Assembly: GCA_035378955.1 (NCBI GenBank)
Contig: DAOSUS010000045.1
Location: forward strand, 1-24,495
Source: Candidatus Hydrogenedens sp.
GTDB lineage: Bacteria > Hydrogenedentota > Hydrogenedentia > Hydrogenedentales > Hydrogenedentaceae
Direction: 5' to 3'
DNA length: 24,495 nt
Below the pieces are notes generated by a model. That model saw only the letters and a program-made list of their open reading frames with translations. It was not told where the DNA came from and made no database searches. Every line of letters starts with the position of its first letter. Position 1 is the first letter of the stretch. Shown here piece after piece: positions 7,202 through 15,040 of the stretch. The translations under genes were made by a program, and so were the position numbers.

Positions 7202-7231
7202 GGTATTACTAATATTATTGTTAGTAATACC
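7202..7231. repeat. Perfect 11-bp inverted repeat, candidate operator
   Basis: The arms GGTATTACTAA (7202-7212) and TTAGTAATACC (7221-7231) are perfectly complementary around the 8-base centre TATTATTG. The element lies between divergent promoters, about 108 bases upstream of the hox -35 box, and has no T-run directly after either side. A dimeric regulator site or a cruciform is more plausible than a terminator. The regulator is unknown. Confidence 0.6.
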
Positions 7232-7339
7232 AATTATTTGAACAAAAAATAAATGAACCATCAAAAAAACCTCAATTTATGCATGTGAAAACATCGTTTC
7301 GCAATATTTGCAAAATAATTGAAAAATGATTGATAAACA

Positions 7340-7368
7340 TTGAAATATAATGATAAATATGATATAGT
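7340..7368 (+). promoter_or_regulatory. Sigma-70-type promoter for the hox operon
   Basis: TTGAAA (7340-7345), a spacer of exactly 17 bases, and TATAGT (7363-7368) match the consensus at five of six positions each. The predicted start of transcription is near 7375, giving a leader of about 59 bases. Confidence 0.65.
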
Positions 7369-7379
7369 TATATAGTTGT

Positions 7380-7393
7380 TTACCTAACGGTAA
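7380..7393. repeat. Short inverted repeat in the hox leader
   Basis: TTACC (7380-7384) and GGTAA (7389-7393) flank TAAC just after the predicted start of transcription. A repressor bound here would block early elongation, so this may be an operator, but 5-bp arms can arise by chance. Confidence 0.35.
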
Positions 7394-7433
7394 GTTAATA
7401 AGTAAGTCAAAATTTTGTAGGAGTAATGAAGTT

Positions 7434-9206
7434 ATGACCCACCATTACCGAGAACAAATCAAAAACATTGCCAACAAATATGGCAAGGACCGTGGTTATC
7501 TGATGAATATAGCCCAGGATATCGTTAAAGAGTTCGGCTATATTTCAGATGAAATGGTCGCTCATGTCGCAGAAGTCCTGAACATTCCTATGGTACAAGT
7601 TCGGGATATGGTTAGTTTCTATTCATTTTTACCAAGAAAGCCTCTTGGAAAGAATGTAATAAGACTTTCTAACGCAGTTATTGAAAGAATGAAAGGTGCC
7701 GATGAGGTAGGGAAAGCATTTGAAAAAGAATTGGGTATCTCTTTTGGAGAAACAACAAAGGATAACCTCTTTACTTTGCTTCATACCGCATGTATTGGTC
7801 TTAGTGACCAGGCACCAGGAGCATTAATAAATAATGTTCCATTAACAAATCTTAAACCTGCTGATGTCCCTCAGATTATAAGGGATATTAAGGCTGGTAA
7901 AGATGTCTCGGATTTGCCGCAAGCCCGTGTATTATTAAATTTGAAAAAAGAAGGGGAAGTTATTTGTGCCCCATTAGAAAGTGGACAGGCAATCCGAAAT
8001 GCATTAAATATGAAACCTGAAGAAGTCATTGCAGAGATAAATAAATCAAGACTTCGTGGAAGGGGAGGCGCAGGATTCCCAACGGCAATGAAATGGGATT
8101 TTTGCAGAAAACAAAAATCACCCATTCGTTACCTTATTTGTAATGCGGATGAAGGGGAACCCGGAACATTTAAGGACCGGGTTATATTAACAGAATACCC
8201 GGATTTGGTTTTTGAAGGTATGACGATTGCAGGTTATGCCATTGGAGCCAAAGAGGGTATTATGTATCTTCGTGGAGAATATGCCTACTTGTTAGATAAT
8301 CTTGAAAAGGTTTTGGCAAAGAGAAGACATTTAGGTTTATTAGGTGAGCATATTTGTGGTAGAGAAGAATTTAGTTTTGATATCCGAATTCAGTTGGGTG
8401 CGGGTGCTTATGTATGTGGTGAAGAATCCGCACTTATAGAATCTGCTGAAGGGAAAAGAGGTGCTCCACGCGATAGACCACCGTTCCCTGTCCAGAAAGG
8501 ATATAAAAATGAACCAACATCTGTAAATAATGTAGAAACCTTATGCTGTGCAGCCCGTATCTTAGAAAAAGGTGGTGAATGGTTTGCAAAGATTGGAACG
8601 AAGGATTCTACAGGGACAAAAATGCTGAGTGTTTCCGGTGATTGTGAGCATCCGGGAGTATATGAGGTTGAATATGGAATCACCATAGAAAATCTTTTGG
8701 AACTGGTTGGAGCAAAAGATACACAAGCCGTTCAGGTAGGAGGTGCTTCAGGAAAATGCGTTGCACCAAAAGATTTTGGCAGACGGATTTCATTCGAAGA
8801 CCTTCCTACGGGTGGTTCCATTATGATTTTTGGTAAAAATAGAGATTTATTGGAATGTATGCATCAGTTTATAGAGTTTTTTATCGAGGAATCTTGTGGT
8901 TGGTGTGTTCCTTGCAGGGCAGGAACAACCTTACTGGAAAAGAAATTTAGACAGATACTTGATGGTAAAGGTACAGCCCAAAGTCTTGCTGAATTACGAA
9001 GAATAGCACAAACCATTAAGGCTATGAGCCGTTGCGGGCTGGGACAAACATCTGCAAATCCAATATTAACAACCATTTATGACTTTGCAGATTTATATGC
9101 AGAAAGAATCAAAGAAGAAGATGGAAAATTACTAACCTTTGATTTGCAAAAAGCCATGAAAGTTGGAATAGAAGCAAGTGGAAGAACAATGGAAGGAGTA
9201 AAATAA
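7434..9206 (+). CDS. hoxF: NAD-reducing [NiFe] hydrogenase, diaphorase subunit HoxF (NuoE-NuoF fusion)
   Basis: The protein has 590 residues, close to HoxF of soluble NAD-reducing hydrogenases. It carries FMN and exchanges electrons with NAD(H) for the bidirectional hydrogenase in the cytoplasm. Residues 1-150 are a NuoE-like thioredoxin-fold domain. Only C120 remains of its usual four [2Fe-2S] ligands (the next position is S124, in CIGLSDQAP), so this domain probably has no cluster. Residues about 180-585 are NuoF-like: RGRGGAGFPTAMKW (208-221), NADEGEPGTFKDR (237-249) and GAGAYVCGEESALI (322-335) bind FMN and NADH. C488, C491, C494 (SCGWCVPCRAG) and C534 hold a [4Fe-4S] cluster. GGAG (7420-7423) precedes the ATG. 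It is the first gene of the operon and overlaps hoxU by one base. Confidence 0.95.
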   Translation: MTHHYREQIKNIANKYGKDRGYLMNIAQDIVKEFGYISDEMVAHVAEVLNIPMVQVRDMVSFYSFLPRKPLGKNVIRLSNAVIERMKGADEVGKAFEKELGISFGETTKDNLFTLLHTACIGLSDQAPGALINNVPLTNLKPADVPQIIRDIKAGKDVSDLPQARVLLNLKKEGEVICAPLESGQAIRNALNMKPEEVIAEINKSRLRGRGGAGFPTAMKWDFCRKQKSPIRYLICNADEGEPGTFKDRVILTEYPDLVFEGMTIAGYAIGAKEGIMYLRGEYAYLLDNLEKVLAKRRHLGLLGEHICGREEFSFDIRIQLGAGAYVCGEESALIESAEGKRGAPRDRPPFPVQKGYKNEPTSVNNVETLCCAARILEKGGEWFAKIGTKDSTGTKMLSVSGDCEHPGVYEVEYGITIENLLELVGAKDTQAVQVGGASGKCVAPKDFGRRISFEDLPTGGSIMIFGKNRDLLECMHQFIEFFIEESCGWCVPCRAGTTLLEKKFRQILDGKGTAQSLAELRRIAQTIKAMSRCGLGQTSANPILTTIYDFADLYAERIKEEDGKLLTFDLQKAMKVGIEASGRTMEGVK

Positions 9207-9922
9207 TGAGTACAAATGTAGTTACTTTTACAATTGATGGAGTTGAAGTAAAATCTGCTCCCGATAAAACAATAATCCAAGCCGCTGATGATGCTGGAAT
9301 TTATATTCCGAGACTGTGCTATCTAAAGGACCTTCCACCGGGTGGTCATTGTAGGGTTTGCACAGTTAAAGTGAATGGAAGACCTGTTAATTCATGTACA
9401 TATCCTGTTGCTGAAGGGATTGTGGTAGAAAATAACACAGAAGAATTAAATAGTTTTCGTAGAAACATTATTGAAATGTTGTTTGTAGAAGGAAATCATT
9501 TCTGTCCCTCTTGTGAGGTAGCAGGAAAATGTGAATTACAGGCTCTGGCATATCGTCTTGGGTTATTGACACCACAAATGCCTTATTTATATGCCCAAAA
9601 AGAGTTGGATGCTACACATCCGGATGTTTATTTAGATAGGAACCGCTGTGTTTTATGTGGTCGATGTGTAAGAGCATCTATACATCTGGACAAGAAAAAT
9701 GTATTTGGCTTTGAAAATCGCGGCATTAACATGCGAATTTCAGTTAATTCTAATGATGGATTAAAAGATACGGACTTAACCAAAGATGACAAAGCAATGT
9801 CTGTTTGTCCTACGGGATGTCTTGTAGTAAAACGGCAGGGCTATTTGACACCTGTTGGAAAGAGACCTTATGACAAGAAACCTATTGGTTCAGATATTGA
9901 AACAAAAACCGTGAAATCATAA
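9206..9922 (+). CDS. hoxU: NAD-reducing [NiFe] hydrogenase, iron-sulfur subunit HoxU
   Basis: The protein has 238 residues, equivalent to the N-terminal part of NuoG. It carries electrons between the diaphorase HoxF and the hydrogenase core HoxYH. A plant-type [2Fe-2S] ferredoxin domain has C38, C49, C52 and C64. A second set, NHFCPSCEVAGKC with H98, C100, C103 and C109, matches the His-containing [4Fe-4S] site of the family. A third, C148, C151, C154 with C201 or C205 in CPTGC, forms another [4Fe-4S] cluster. The protein stops shortly after this, lacking the extra ferredoxin-like cluster pair and molybdopterin-like domain of long NuoG proteins. Start and hoxF stop share one base (TAATG) with a GGAAGGAG site upstream, so the two are translated together. 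Confidence 0.95.
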   Translation: MSTNVVTFTIDGVEVKSAPDKTIIQAADDAGIYIPRLCYLKDLPPGGHCRVCTVKVNGRPVNSCTYPVAEGIVVENNTEELNSFRRNIIEMLFVEGNHFCPSCEVAGKCELQALAYRLGLLTPQMPYLYAQKELDATHPDVYLDRNRCVLCGRCVRASIHLDKKNVFGFENRGINMRISVNSNDGLKDTDLTKDDKAMSVCPTGCLVVKRQGYLTPVGKRPYDKKPIGSDIETKTVKS

Positions 9923-9941
9923 ACAGGAAAGGAATGGAGTT

Positions 9942-10490
9942 ATGAGTAAACCTGTTGTTGCTACTGGTCATTTTACAGGGTGTTTTGGATGTCATATGTC
10001 TATTTTAGACATTGATGAACGCATTTTAGACCTTGTAGAATTGGTGGAATTTAACAAATCACCTATAAATGATATAAAAAATTTTACAAAACCTGTAGAT
10101 ATTGGGATAGTGGAAGGTGGCATAAGTAATGATGAAAATGCCGAGATATTAATGGAGTTTAGAAAACATTGTAAGATTCTCGTTGCTATTGGCGCATGTG
10201 CTTTGACGGGTGGAGTTCCTTCGATGAGGAACTTGGTTCCATTAAAAGAATGCCTTGAAGAAGCATATTTAAATGGTCCGACCGTGAAAAGTGAAAACAC
10301 GGGAATTATACCCAATGACCCGGATATTCCGGTAATGTTAGACAAAGTATATCCCTGTCATGAAGTAGTTAAAATTGATTATTTTCTACCCGGTTGTCCA
10401 CCTTCCGCAGATACAATTTGGAATGCACTGGTTGCCTTGTTAAAAGGTGAACCATTAAATCTTGATTATGAACTAATAAAATATGATTAA
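9942..10490 (+). CDS. hoxY: NAD-reducing [NiFe] hydrogenase, small subunit HoxY
   Basis: The protein has 182 residues, the short form typical of cytoplasmic HoxY, with no Tat signal peptide. It forms the hydrogenase core with HoxH and carries the cluster nearest the active site. The four ligands of that proximal [4Fe-4S] cluster are visible: C14 and C17 in TGCFGCHMS, C86 in IGACALTGG and C152 in PGCPPSAD. The medial and distal clusters of membrane-type small subunits are absent, as expected for this group. It starts 19 bases after hoxU with a GGAG site five bases from the ATG, and ends 18 bases before hoxH. Confidence 0.95.
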   Translation: MSKPVVATGHFTGCFGCHMSILDIDERILDLVELVEFNKSPINDIKNFTKPVDIGIVEGGISNDENAEILMEFRKHCKILVAIGACALTGGVPSMRNLVPLKECLEEAYLNGPTVKSENTGIIPNDPDIPVMLDKVYPCHEVVKIDYFLPGCPPSADTIWNALVALLKGEPLNLDYELIKYD

Positions 10491-10508
10491 TTTCAGGAGG
10501 CAGTATCT

Positions 10509-11954
10509 ATGAGTACTAAAACAACAGGAAGAAAAATCGTAATAAACCCCGTTACACGGGTTGAAGGACATGGGAAAGTTACTATCCTTTTAGATGAAAA
10601 AGGGAATGTGCAACAAACCCGTTTCCACATTATAGAATTTCGTGGTTTTGAACGATTTGTTCAAGGAAGGTTTTATTGGGAAGCCCCTACCATTGTCCAA
10701 CGACTTTGCGGGATTTGTCCTGTAAGTCATCATCTCTGTGCTGCAAAAGCAACGGATGTTATTGTCGGAGCAAAGACATTAACTCCTACGGCAGAGAAAA
10801 TGAGAAGGCTTATGCATTATGGACAAACCTTACAGTCTCATGCCTTACATTTTTTCCACCTTTGTTCTCCCGATTTGTTATTCGGTTTTGACGCACCAGT
10901 TGAACAAAGAAATGTTATTGGAGTGATAAAAGCAGACCCAGAAACAGCGAAAAAGGCTGTTTTACTAAGAAAATATGGACAGGAAGTTATTAAAGCGACT
11001 GCAGGGAAGAAAGTCCATGGCACAGGTGCTATTCCCGGTGGAATTAATAAAAACCTTTCTATCGAAGAAAGAGATGTATTTTTGAAGGATATAGATACTA
11101 TTCTAAAATGGTCTGTGGAATCAGTCGAATTATGTAAAAAAATAGTTAAAGAGAAGTTAGACTTTTTCCTTAAATTCGGTTATTTTGATTCAAACCATTT
11201 AAGTATCGTTCGGAAAGATGGCTGTCTTGACTTATATGATGGTTTATTAAGGGCTAAAACCGCCGATGGAAAGATTATCTTTGATATGGTTAAACCCGAA
11301 GATTACCTTGATTACATAGCGGAAGAAGTTCGTCCATGGAGTTATATGAAATTCCCGTTTATCCGTTCTTTAGGAAAGGAAAAAGGATGGTATCGGGTAG
11401 GTCCCTTGGCAAGAATTAATAACTGTGATTTTATTGATACTCCATTAGCAGAAAAAGAGAGACAGGAGTTAATGTCATTAACGGGTGGTAAACCTATAAA
11501 TGCGTCTATGGCTTACCACTGGGCAAGATTAATAGAGATGCTCCATTCGGCAGAAAAGATTAAAGACTTATTGAACGATCCTGATTTGCAGGGTACAAAT
11601 CTAATAACCCAAGGCACAAAACAAAAACGAGGTGTGGCATGGATAGAAGCCCCTCGTGGTACTTTATTCCATCATTATGAAATTAACGACAATGACCAAA
11701 TTGTCCTTGCAAATCTAATTGTATCTACAACTAATAATAATGAACCTATGAATCAGGTGGTAAATGTTCTGGCAAAAGATTATTTGCAAGGAAAATCGGA
11801 GATAACGGAAGGATTATTGAATACGATTGAAGTAGGTATTCGTGCTTATGACCCCTGTCTGAGTTGTGCAACTCATGCCTTGGGTCAGATGCCCTTGCAA
11901 GTCCAAATATTGAACCATGAAGGTAAGGTCATTAATGAACTTATTAGAGGATGA
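10509..11954 (+). CDS. hoxH: NAD-reducing [NiFe] hydrogenase, large catalytic subunit HoxH
   Basis: The protein has 481 residues and holds the Ni-Fe(CN)2CO active site that oxidises or evolves H2. The first signature, RVEGHGKVTI (17-26), leads to RLCGICPVSHHLCAAKATD with ligands C67 and C70. The second signature is DPCLSCATH with C450 and C453, ending at H456. A 25-residue tail after H456 is the extension that the maturation protease removes once nickel is inserted. A strong AGGAGG site precedes the ATG. The protease gene overlaps its last 20 bases, matching that dependence. With hoxF, hoxU and hoxY it makes a complete HoxFUYH complex of the group 3d bidirectional type. hoxE and the hyp maturation genes are not in the window. 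Confidence 0.96.
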   Translation: MSTKTTGRKIVINPVTRVEGHGKVTILLDEKGNVQQTRFHIIEFRGFERFVQGRFYWEAPTIVQRLCGICPVSHHLCAAKATDVIVGAKTLTPTAEKMRRLMHYGQTLQSHALHFFHLCSPDLLFGFDAPVEQRNVIGVIKADPETAKKAVLLRKYGQEVIKATAGKKVHGTGAIPGGINKNLSIEERDVFLKDIDTILKWSVESVELCKKIVKEKLDFFLKFGYFDSNHLSIVRKDGCLDLYDGLLRAKTADGKIIFDMVKPEDYLDYIAEEVRPWSYMKFPFIRSLGKEKGWYRVGPLARINNCDFIDTPLAEKERQELMSLTGGKPINASMAYHWARLIEMLHSAEKIKDLLNDPDLQGTNLITQGTKQKRGVAWIEAPRGTLFHHYEINDNDQIVLANLIVSTTNNNEPMNQVVNVLAKDYLQGKSEITEGLLNTIEVGIRAYDPCLSCATHALGQMPLQVQILNHEGKVINELIRG

Positions 11955-12429
11955 AAAAATACTTATCTTCGGTTATGGAAATCCAGGGCGTCATGATGAT
12001 GCGTTAGGACCCTTATTGGTCCAGCGTATTCAACAGATGAACTGGGACCATATCTATACAGATGCCGATTACCAATTAAATATTGAATTAGGTGCTGAAC
12101 TGGTCAACTATGATAAAGTAATATTTGTAGATGCATCAAAAGAAGGCGATGAACCTTTTTTTATAAAAAAAGTATTCCCTTCAAAAAACATAACCTTTTC
12201 AACACATTCTGTCAATGCAGAATCAATTGTGGCTATTTGTGATGAATATTTTGGTTCTGCACCAGAATCCTGGATATTAGGTATCCGAGGTTATGATTTT
12301 ACAATAGGCGAAGGGATTACAGAAAAAGCAAAAAGTAATTTTGAATTAGCATGGCAATATCTTTGTAAAATATTAAACCAACAAAGGAGAAGGGAAAATG
12401 GAACCAAAGAAAGTTATACTTATTATTGA
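11935..12429 (+). CDS. hoxW: Hydrogenase maturation endopeptidase for HoxH (HoxW/HycI family)
   Basis: The protein has 164 residues from the ATG at 11935. Proteases of this family bind the nickel of the immature large subunit and cut off its C-terminal tail. The fold signature FGYGNPGRHDDALGPLL opens the protein. By alignment to E. coli HycI the nickel-sensing residues are D22, D66 (VIFVDAS) and H91 (STHSVN). I preferred this start over the in-frame ATG at 11917 because AAGG (11925-11928) lies six bases upstream, while nothing precedes 11917. It overlaps hoxH by 20 bases and the following receiver gene by 32. The last 15 or so residues, NQQRRRENGTKESYTYY, are read from that overlap and look like an untidy extension beyond the fold. 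Confidence 0.87.
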   Translation: MNLLEDEKILIFGYGNPGRHDDALGPLLVQRIQQMNWDHIYTDADYQLNIELGAELVNYDKVIFVDASKEGDEPFFIKKVFPSKNITFSTHSVNAESIVAICDEYFGSAPESWILGIRGYDFTIGEGITEKAKSNFELAWQYLCKILNQQRRRENGTKESYTYY

Positions 12430-12775
12430 TGATGACCCTGATATTCGTTCTGCATTAAGGGTTATGTTAGAATCCGCAGGATTTGTCGTTGGCGAGGCTG
12501 CTAACGGAGAAGAAGGCTTAAAGGCAGTCCAGAGAATAAAACCTGACGCAGTCATTATAGATTTAATGATGGAAAATGTAGATTCCGGTAGTCAGGTTGC
12601 TATAAAACTAAAAGAAGATAAATATCCCGGACCTATGTATATGTTAAGTTCCGCAGGTGATGCGGTTCGTTATAACATTGACGCTCGCGAACTGGGATTG
12701 GCTGGAATTTTCCAGAAACCCGTTGACCCGAAGGTCTTAATTTCTACCCTGAAAGCAAAATTGGGTGTAGCATAA
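12398..12775 (+). CDS. Stand-alone response-regulator receiver (CheY-like)
   Basis: The protein is a 125-residue single receiver domain with no DNA-binding or enzymatic output. The acidic pocket is D11-D13 in IIDDDPDIR, the phosphorylation site is D55 in VIIDLMME, the switch position is S84/S85 and the conserved lysine is K107 in FQKPVD. Such proteins pass phosphate along relays or bind partner proteins. An AAAGGAGAAGGG site precedes the ATG. It overlaps hoxW by 32 bases, so it is part of the hydrogenase transcript, and a strong terminator follows directly. The nearest possible partner is the histidine kinase just downstream. A link to hydrogen sensing or to control of the hydrogenase is inference only. 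Confidence 0.92.
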   Translation: MEPKKVILIIDDDPDIRSALRVMLESAGFVVGEAANGEEGLKAVQRIKPDAVIIDLMMENVDSGSQVAIKLKEDKYPGPMYMLSSAGDAVRYNIDARELGLAGIFQKPVDPKVLISTLKAKLGVA

Positions 12776-12797
12776 AAAAGAAAGTCTGTTTAATAAT

Positions 12798-12828
12798 AAA
12801 AAAAACGGAGCTTTGCTCCGTTTTTTTT
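12798..12828 (+). terminator. Strong (bidirectional-looking) terminator closing the hox operon
   Basis: A CGGAGC/GCTCCG stem (12806-12811 and 12815-12820) with a TTT loop is flanked by eight A on the left and eight T on the right, so the stem can extend further. It lies 22 bases after the receiver stop codon. It separates the hox operon from the histidine kinase gene. Confidence 0.93.
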
Positions 12829-12862
12829 ATACAATAGATAAATAAATGTTCTTAATGAAAAA

Positions 12863-14299
12863 ATGTCAAGTACTTCAGGTAAATATTCCCAGTCACTATT
12901 ATCTAAATTAATTCGTTTTTTCCTTCGAGATGAAGAAGGCTCTTTTCCTATTTTTTTACATAGCCTTCGTTTAGAAGACCAATTATATGATTTTACAATT
13001 ATACGGTTTTTTGTTGCTGTTCTGATTGTTATAGGTTCTTTTTTCGCAAAGTATATATTAGGAATTGACCAATTAAATCATTATGCCTTAATTTTGTTAG
13101 CAATTATTTTATTTGTGGCAAATACCATAAATTTTATAATTGCTTTTCCGTCAAGAAGAAAAAAAAATAAATCATCTACTTACCGTTTCTTACTTGTTTT
13201 TATTTTACATCTGTCTATTGCTACCGATTTTTTATTCCTTACCATTGCGATATGGTTAGTGGGAGGTGTTTATTCTCCTTTTCAAACATTCTTTATATTT
13301 CATGTGATTATTGCAAGTGTTTTATTTAGTCCTTTAATTGCATTTGCCTATACGATTTATGGTTATTTACTCTTTTTGACATTGGCAATTCTTATCTGGC
13401 TACAATGGCTTCCACAAATGTATCCAATGGGAGCAGTTCCATCAAATAATCCACCTACAGGGACATACATTATAACAGTTGCTGTTGTTCAAGGGTTGTT
13501 ATTTTTCTTAACAGCATCACTCACAACTCATTTAATGTATTTCCTGAGGGAAGGACAAAGGCAAATTGTAAGAATAAACAAAGATTTAGAAAGATTGTGT
13601 GACCAGAGAAAAGGATTTTTACAAATAGCTTTGCATAATTTAAGAGCCCCTATTTCCGCAATAGCCATGCACTTGCAAAATTTGCTTTATGGATATGGAG
13701 GTGAATTAAACGAAACACAGAAAGGTTGGGTTCAACGCTCATTAACGAGAATTGACGAATTGGTATCTTTCCTACACGATTTAGAAAATCTTTCTGTAAT
13801 GGAAAATGCAGATTTATTAAGAGAGGCAAAAGAGTTCGAGTTAAATAGTCTTATTGAAAAGGTTATTAAGGAAAATCAAGATTTAATAGCAAGCAAAAAT
13901 CATGAGATAAAAGTAGAACTACCTGAAAAAAAGATATTTGTTTCAGGTATTCAGCGATTAATTCAAGAGGCTATTCTGAATTTTCTAACGAATGCTATTA
14001 AATATACACCCCAGAATGGCAAAATAATTGTTCGTGCATATATGCATTCATCGTATGTTCGAATTGAAGTTGAGGATAATGGCATTGGAATATCACAAGA
14101 AGATATCCCAAAACTATTTAAGGAATTTGTTCGCTTAAAACAACAAAAAGTAGAAGGGGTTGATGCAACAGGTTCGGGTTTGGGTTTGTATATTGTGCGA
14201 CAGGTAATAGAAAGTCATGGGGGAAAGGTTTTCGTTAAAAGCCAGCCTGGCAAAGGAAGTATTTTTGGTTTCGATTTACCTATAATACGAAAAAAATGA
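12863..14299 (+). CDS. Membrane sensor histidine kinase with an atypical H-box
   Basis: The protein has 478 residues. About six membrane helices lie between residues 45 and 226, with no periplasmic sensor domain of note. They are followed by a short coiled linker and a HisKA-type dimerisation helix with H258 in LHNLRAPISAI. The ATPase domain is complete: N-box NFLTNAIKYTP (373-383), G1 box VEDNGIGIS (403-411), and G2 box GSGLGLYIV (437-445). The usual H-box is HELRTP. Here Asn follows the histidine and Ala replaces Thr, two positions linked in other kinases to phosphotransfer and phosphatase catalysis, so the balance of activities may differ. The ATG at 12863 has no clear ribosome-binding site and lies 34 bases past the hox terminator. 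The kinase may phosphorylate the receiver upstream; this is inferred from position alone. Confidence 0.92.
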   Translation: MSSTSGKYSQSLLSKLIRFFLRDEEGSFPIFLHSLRLEDQLYDFTIIRFFVAVLIVIGSFFAKYILGIDQLNHYALILLAIILFVANTINFIIAFPSRRKKNKSSTYRFLLVFILHLSIATDFLFLTIAIWLVGGVYSPFQTFFIFHVIIASVLFSPLIAFAYTIYGYLLFLTLAILIWLQWLPQMYPMGAVPSNNPPTGTYIITVAVVQGLLFFLTASLTTHLMYFLREGQRQIVRINKDLERLCDQRKGFLQIALHNLRAPISAIAMHLQNLLYGYGGELNETQKGWVQRSLTRIDELVSFLHDLENLSVMENADLLREAKEFELNSLIEKVIKENQDLIASKNHEIKVELPEKKIFVSGIQRLIQEAILNFLTNAIKYTPQNGKIIVRAYMHSSYVRIEVEDNGIGISQEDIPKLFKEFVRLKQQKVEGVDATGSGLGLYIVRQVIESHGGKVFVKSQPGKGSIFGFDLPIIRKK

Positions 14300-14376
14300 A
14301 ACATTCCCTTAATGAATGTAGTCTACAAAACCGAACAATCTAAAAAGACCAATTTTAATATATATAGATGTTTTAA

Positions 14377-14405
14377 AAAGTTCTGTCCGAACTTTCTTTG
14401 TTTAT
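14377..14405 (+). terminator. Probable terminator after the histidine kinase gene
   Basis: AAAGTTC (14377-14383) and GAACTTT (14389-14395) form a perfect 7-bp stem with the loop TGTCC. They are followed by the T-rich tract CTTTGTTTAT. It lies about 80 bases past the kinase stop codon and before the next gene. Confidence 0.5.
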
Positions 14406-14450
14406 CCTTTAATCACCTTGTAAATGAATATCTAATAATAAGGTATTATT

Positions 14451-14912
14451 ATGAATTACTATAGACCTCTTGTACGCTTTATTATTTTTGCTTTATTTGG
14501 ATTAGTATTAGAAGTGTTTATGTCAAGTACTGTTGATTTTCATGATAATGTGAATTTGAGGGGACATACTTCCCTATGGATGATATTCGATTACGGCTTG
14601 ATAGGTATTATAACACCATGGTTAAGAAATCCCATGAAAGCAAAGGGTATCCCTTTTCCTGTTAGAGCATTTATTTATATGTTAGGTATTTTTATTGTGG
14701 AATATATTTCAGGTATTTTGTTTCATAAAATCTTTGGTTTAAATATATGGGATTATTCCCAATTTCGTTATAACCTACATGGGCAAATAACATTGGAATT
14801 CGTTCCAGTATGGTATACATTAAGTTTAACAATAGAAAAATTATATGAATGGGTAGATAAAGCCTCCTGGGCAATACTTACAAAAACACCCGAAGGATAT
14901 ATACCTGATTAA
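14451..14912 (+). CDS. Small four-helix membrane protein, probable PF06541 family ('putative ABC transporter type IV')
   Basis: The protein has 153 residues with about four hydrophobic helices (roughly 8-25, 43-58, 70-95 and 112-131). Conserved-looking motifs are NLRGHTSLWM (35-44), EYISG (84-88), WDYS (100-103) and NLHGQITL (108-115). This layout, with EY..G and WDYS between the last helices, resembles the CmpB-like family PF06541. Its transporter name comes from annotation and not from experiment. The C-terminal part (132-153) is soluble. AAGGT near the ATG is a weak ribosome-binding site. It stands alone between the kinase and the phosphatase genes, and nothing nearby suggests a substrate. 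Confidence 0.72.
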   Translation: MNYYRPLVRFIIFALFGLVLEVFMSSTVDFHDNVNLRGHTSLWMIFDYGLIGIITPWLRNPMKAKGIPFPVRAFIYMLGIFIVEYISGILFHKIFGLNIWDYSQFRYNLHGQITLEFVPVWYTLSLTIEKLYEWVDKASWAILTKTPEGYIPD

Positions 14913-15040
14913 AATGCTTTTTTATATAAACAAGTAAGTAAAAAAAATCAATCTCTTTTTCTATATAGATAATGGTTGATTTGTAAGTAGTTCCTATTTA
15001 CTTTCGGATTTAATGCATAATTAGGCAAGAAAGTTGGAAT

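Larger units (their letters stand above)
7055..7433. other. 379-base divergent intergenic region between ybaB and hoxF
   Basis: There is no gene in this stretch; the longest start-to-stop frames with an ATG are about 11 codons and lack ribosome-binding sites. It holds a leftward promoter near 7091-7120, a 6-bp inverted repeat GTTGAA/TTCAAC (7177-7182 and 7196-7201), a perfect 11-bp inverted repeat at 7202-7231, a rightward promoter at 7340-7368 and a 5-bp inverted repeat in the hox leader at 7380-7393. Both flanking genes point away, so none of the inverted repeats can be a terminator for them. Regulatory binding sites are the likelier explanation. Confidence 0.7.

Noticed and set aside
11917..11934. 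ATG at 11917 as the hydrogenase protease start
   Set aside because: Nothing resembling a ribosome-binding site precedes it, and the protein family begins close to the residues encoded from 11935.
14945..14982. Inverted repeat AAATCAA/TTGATTT upstream of the phosphatase gene
   Set aside because: Seven-base AT-rich arms with a loop of 24 bases in AT-rich DNA are expected by chance, and there is no T-run or motif to support a function.
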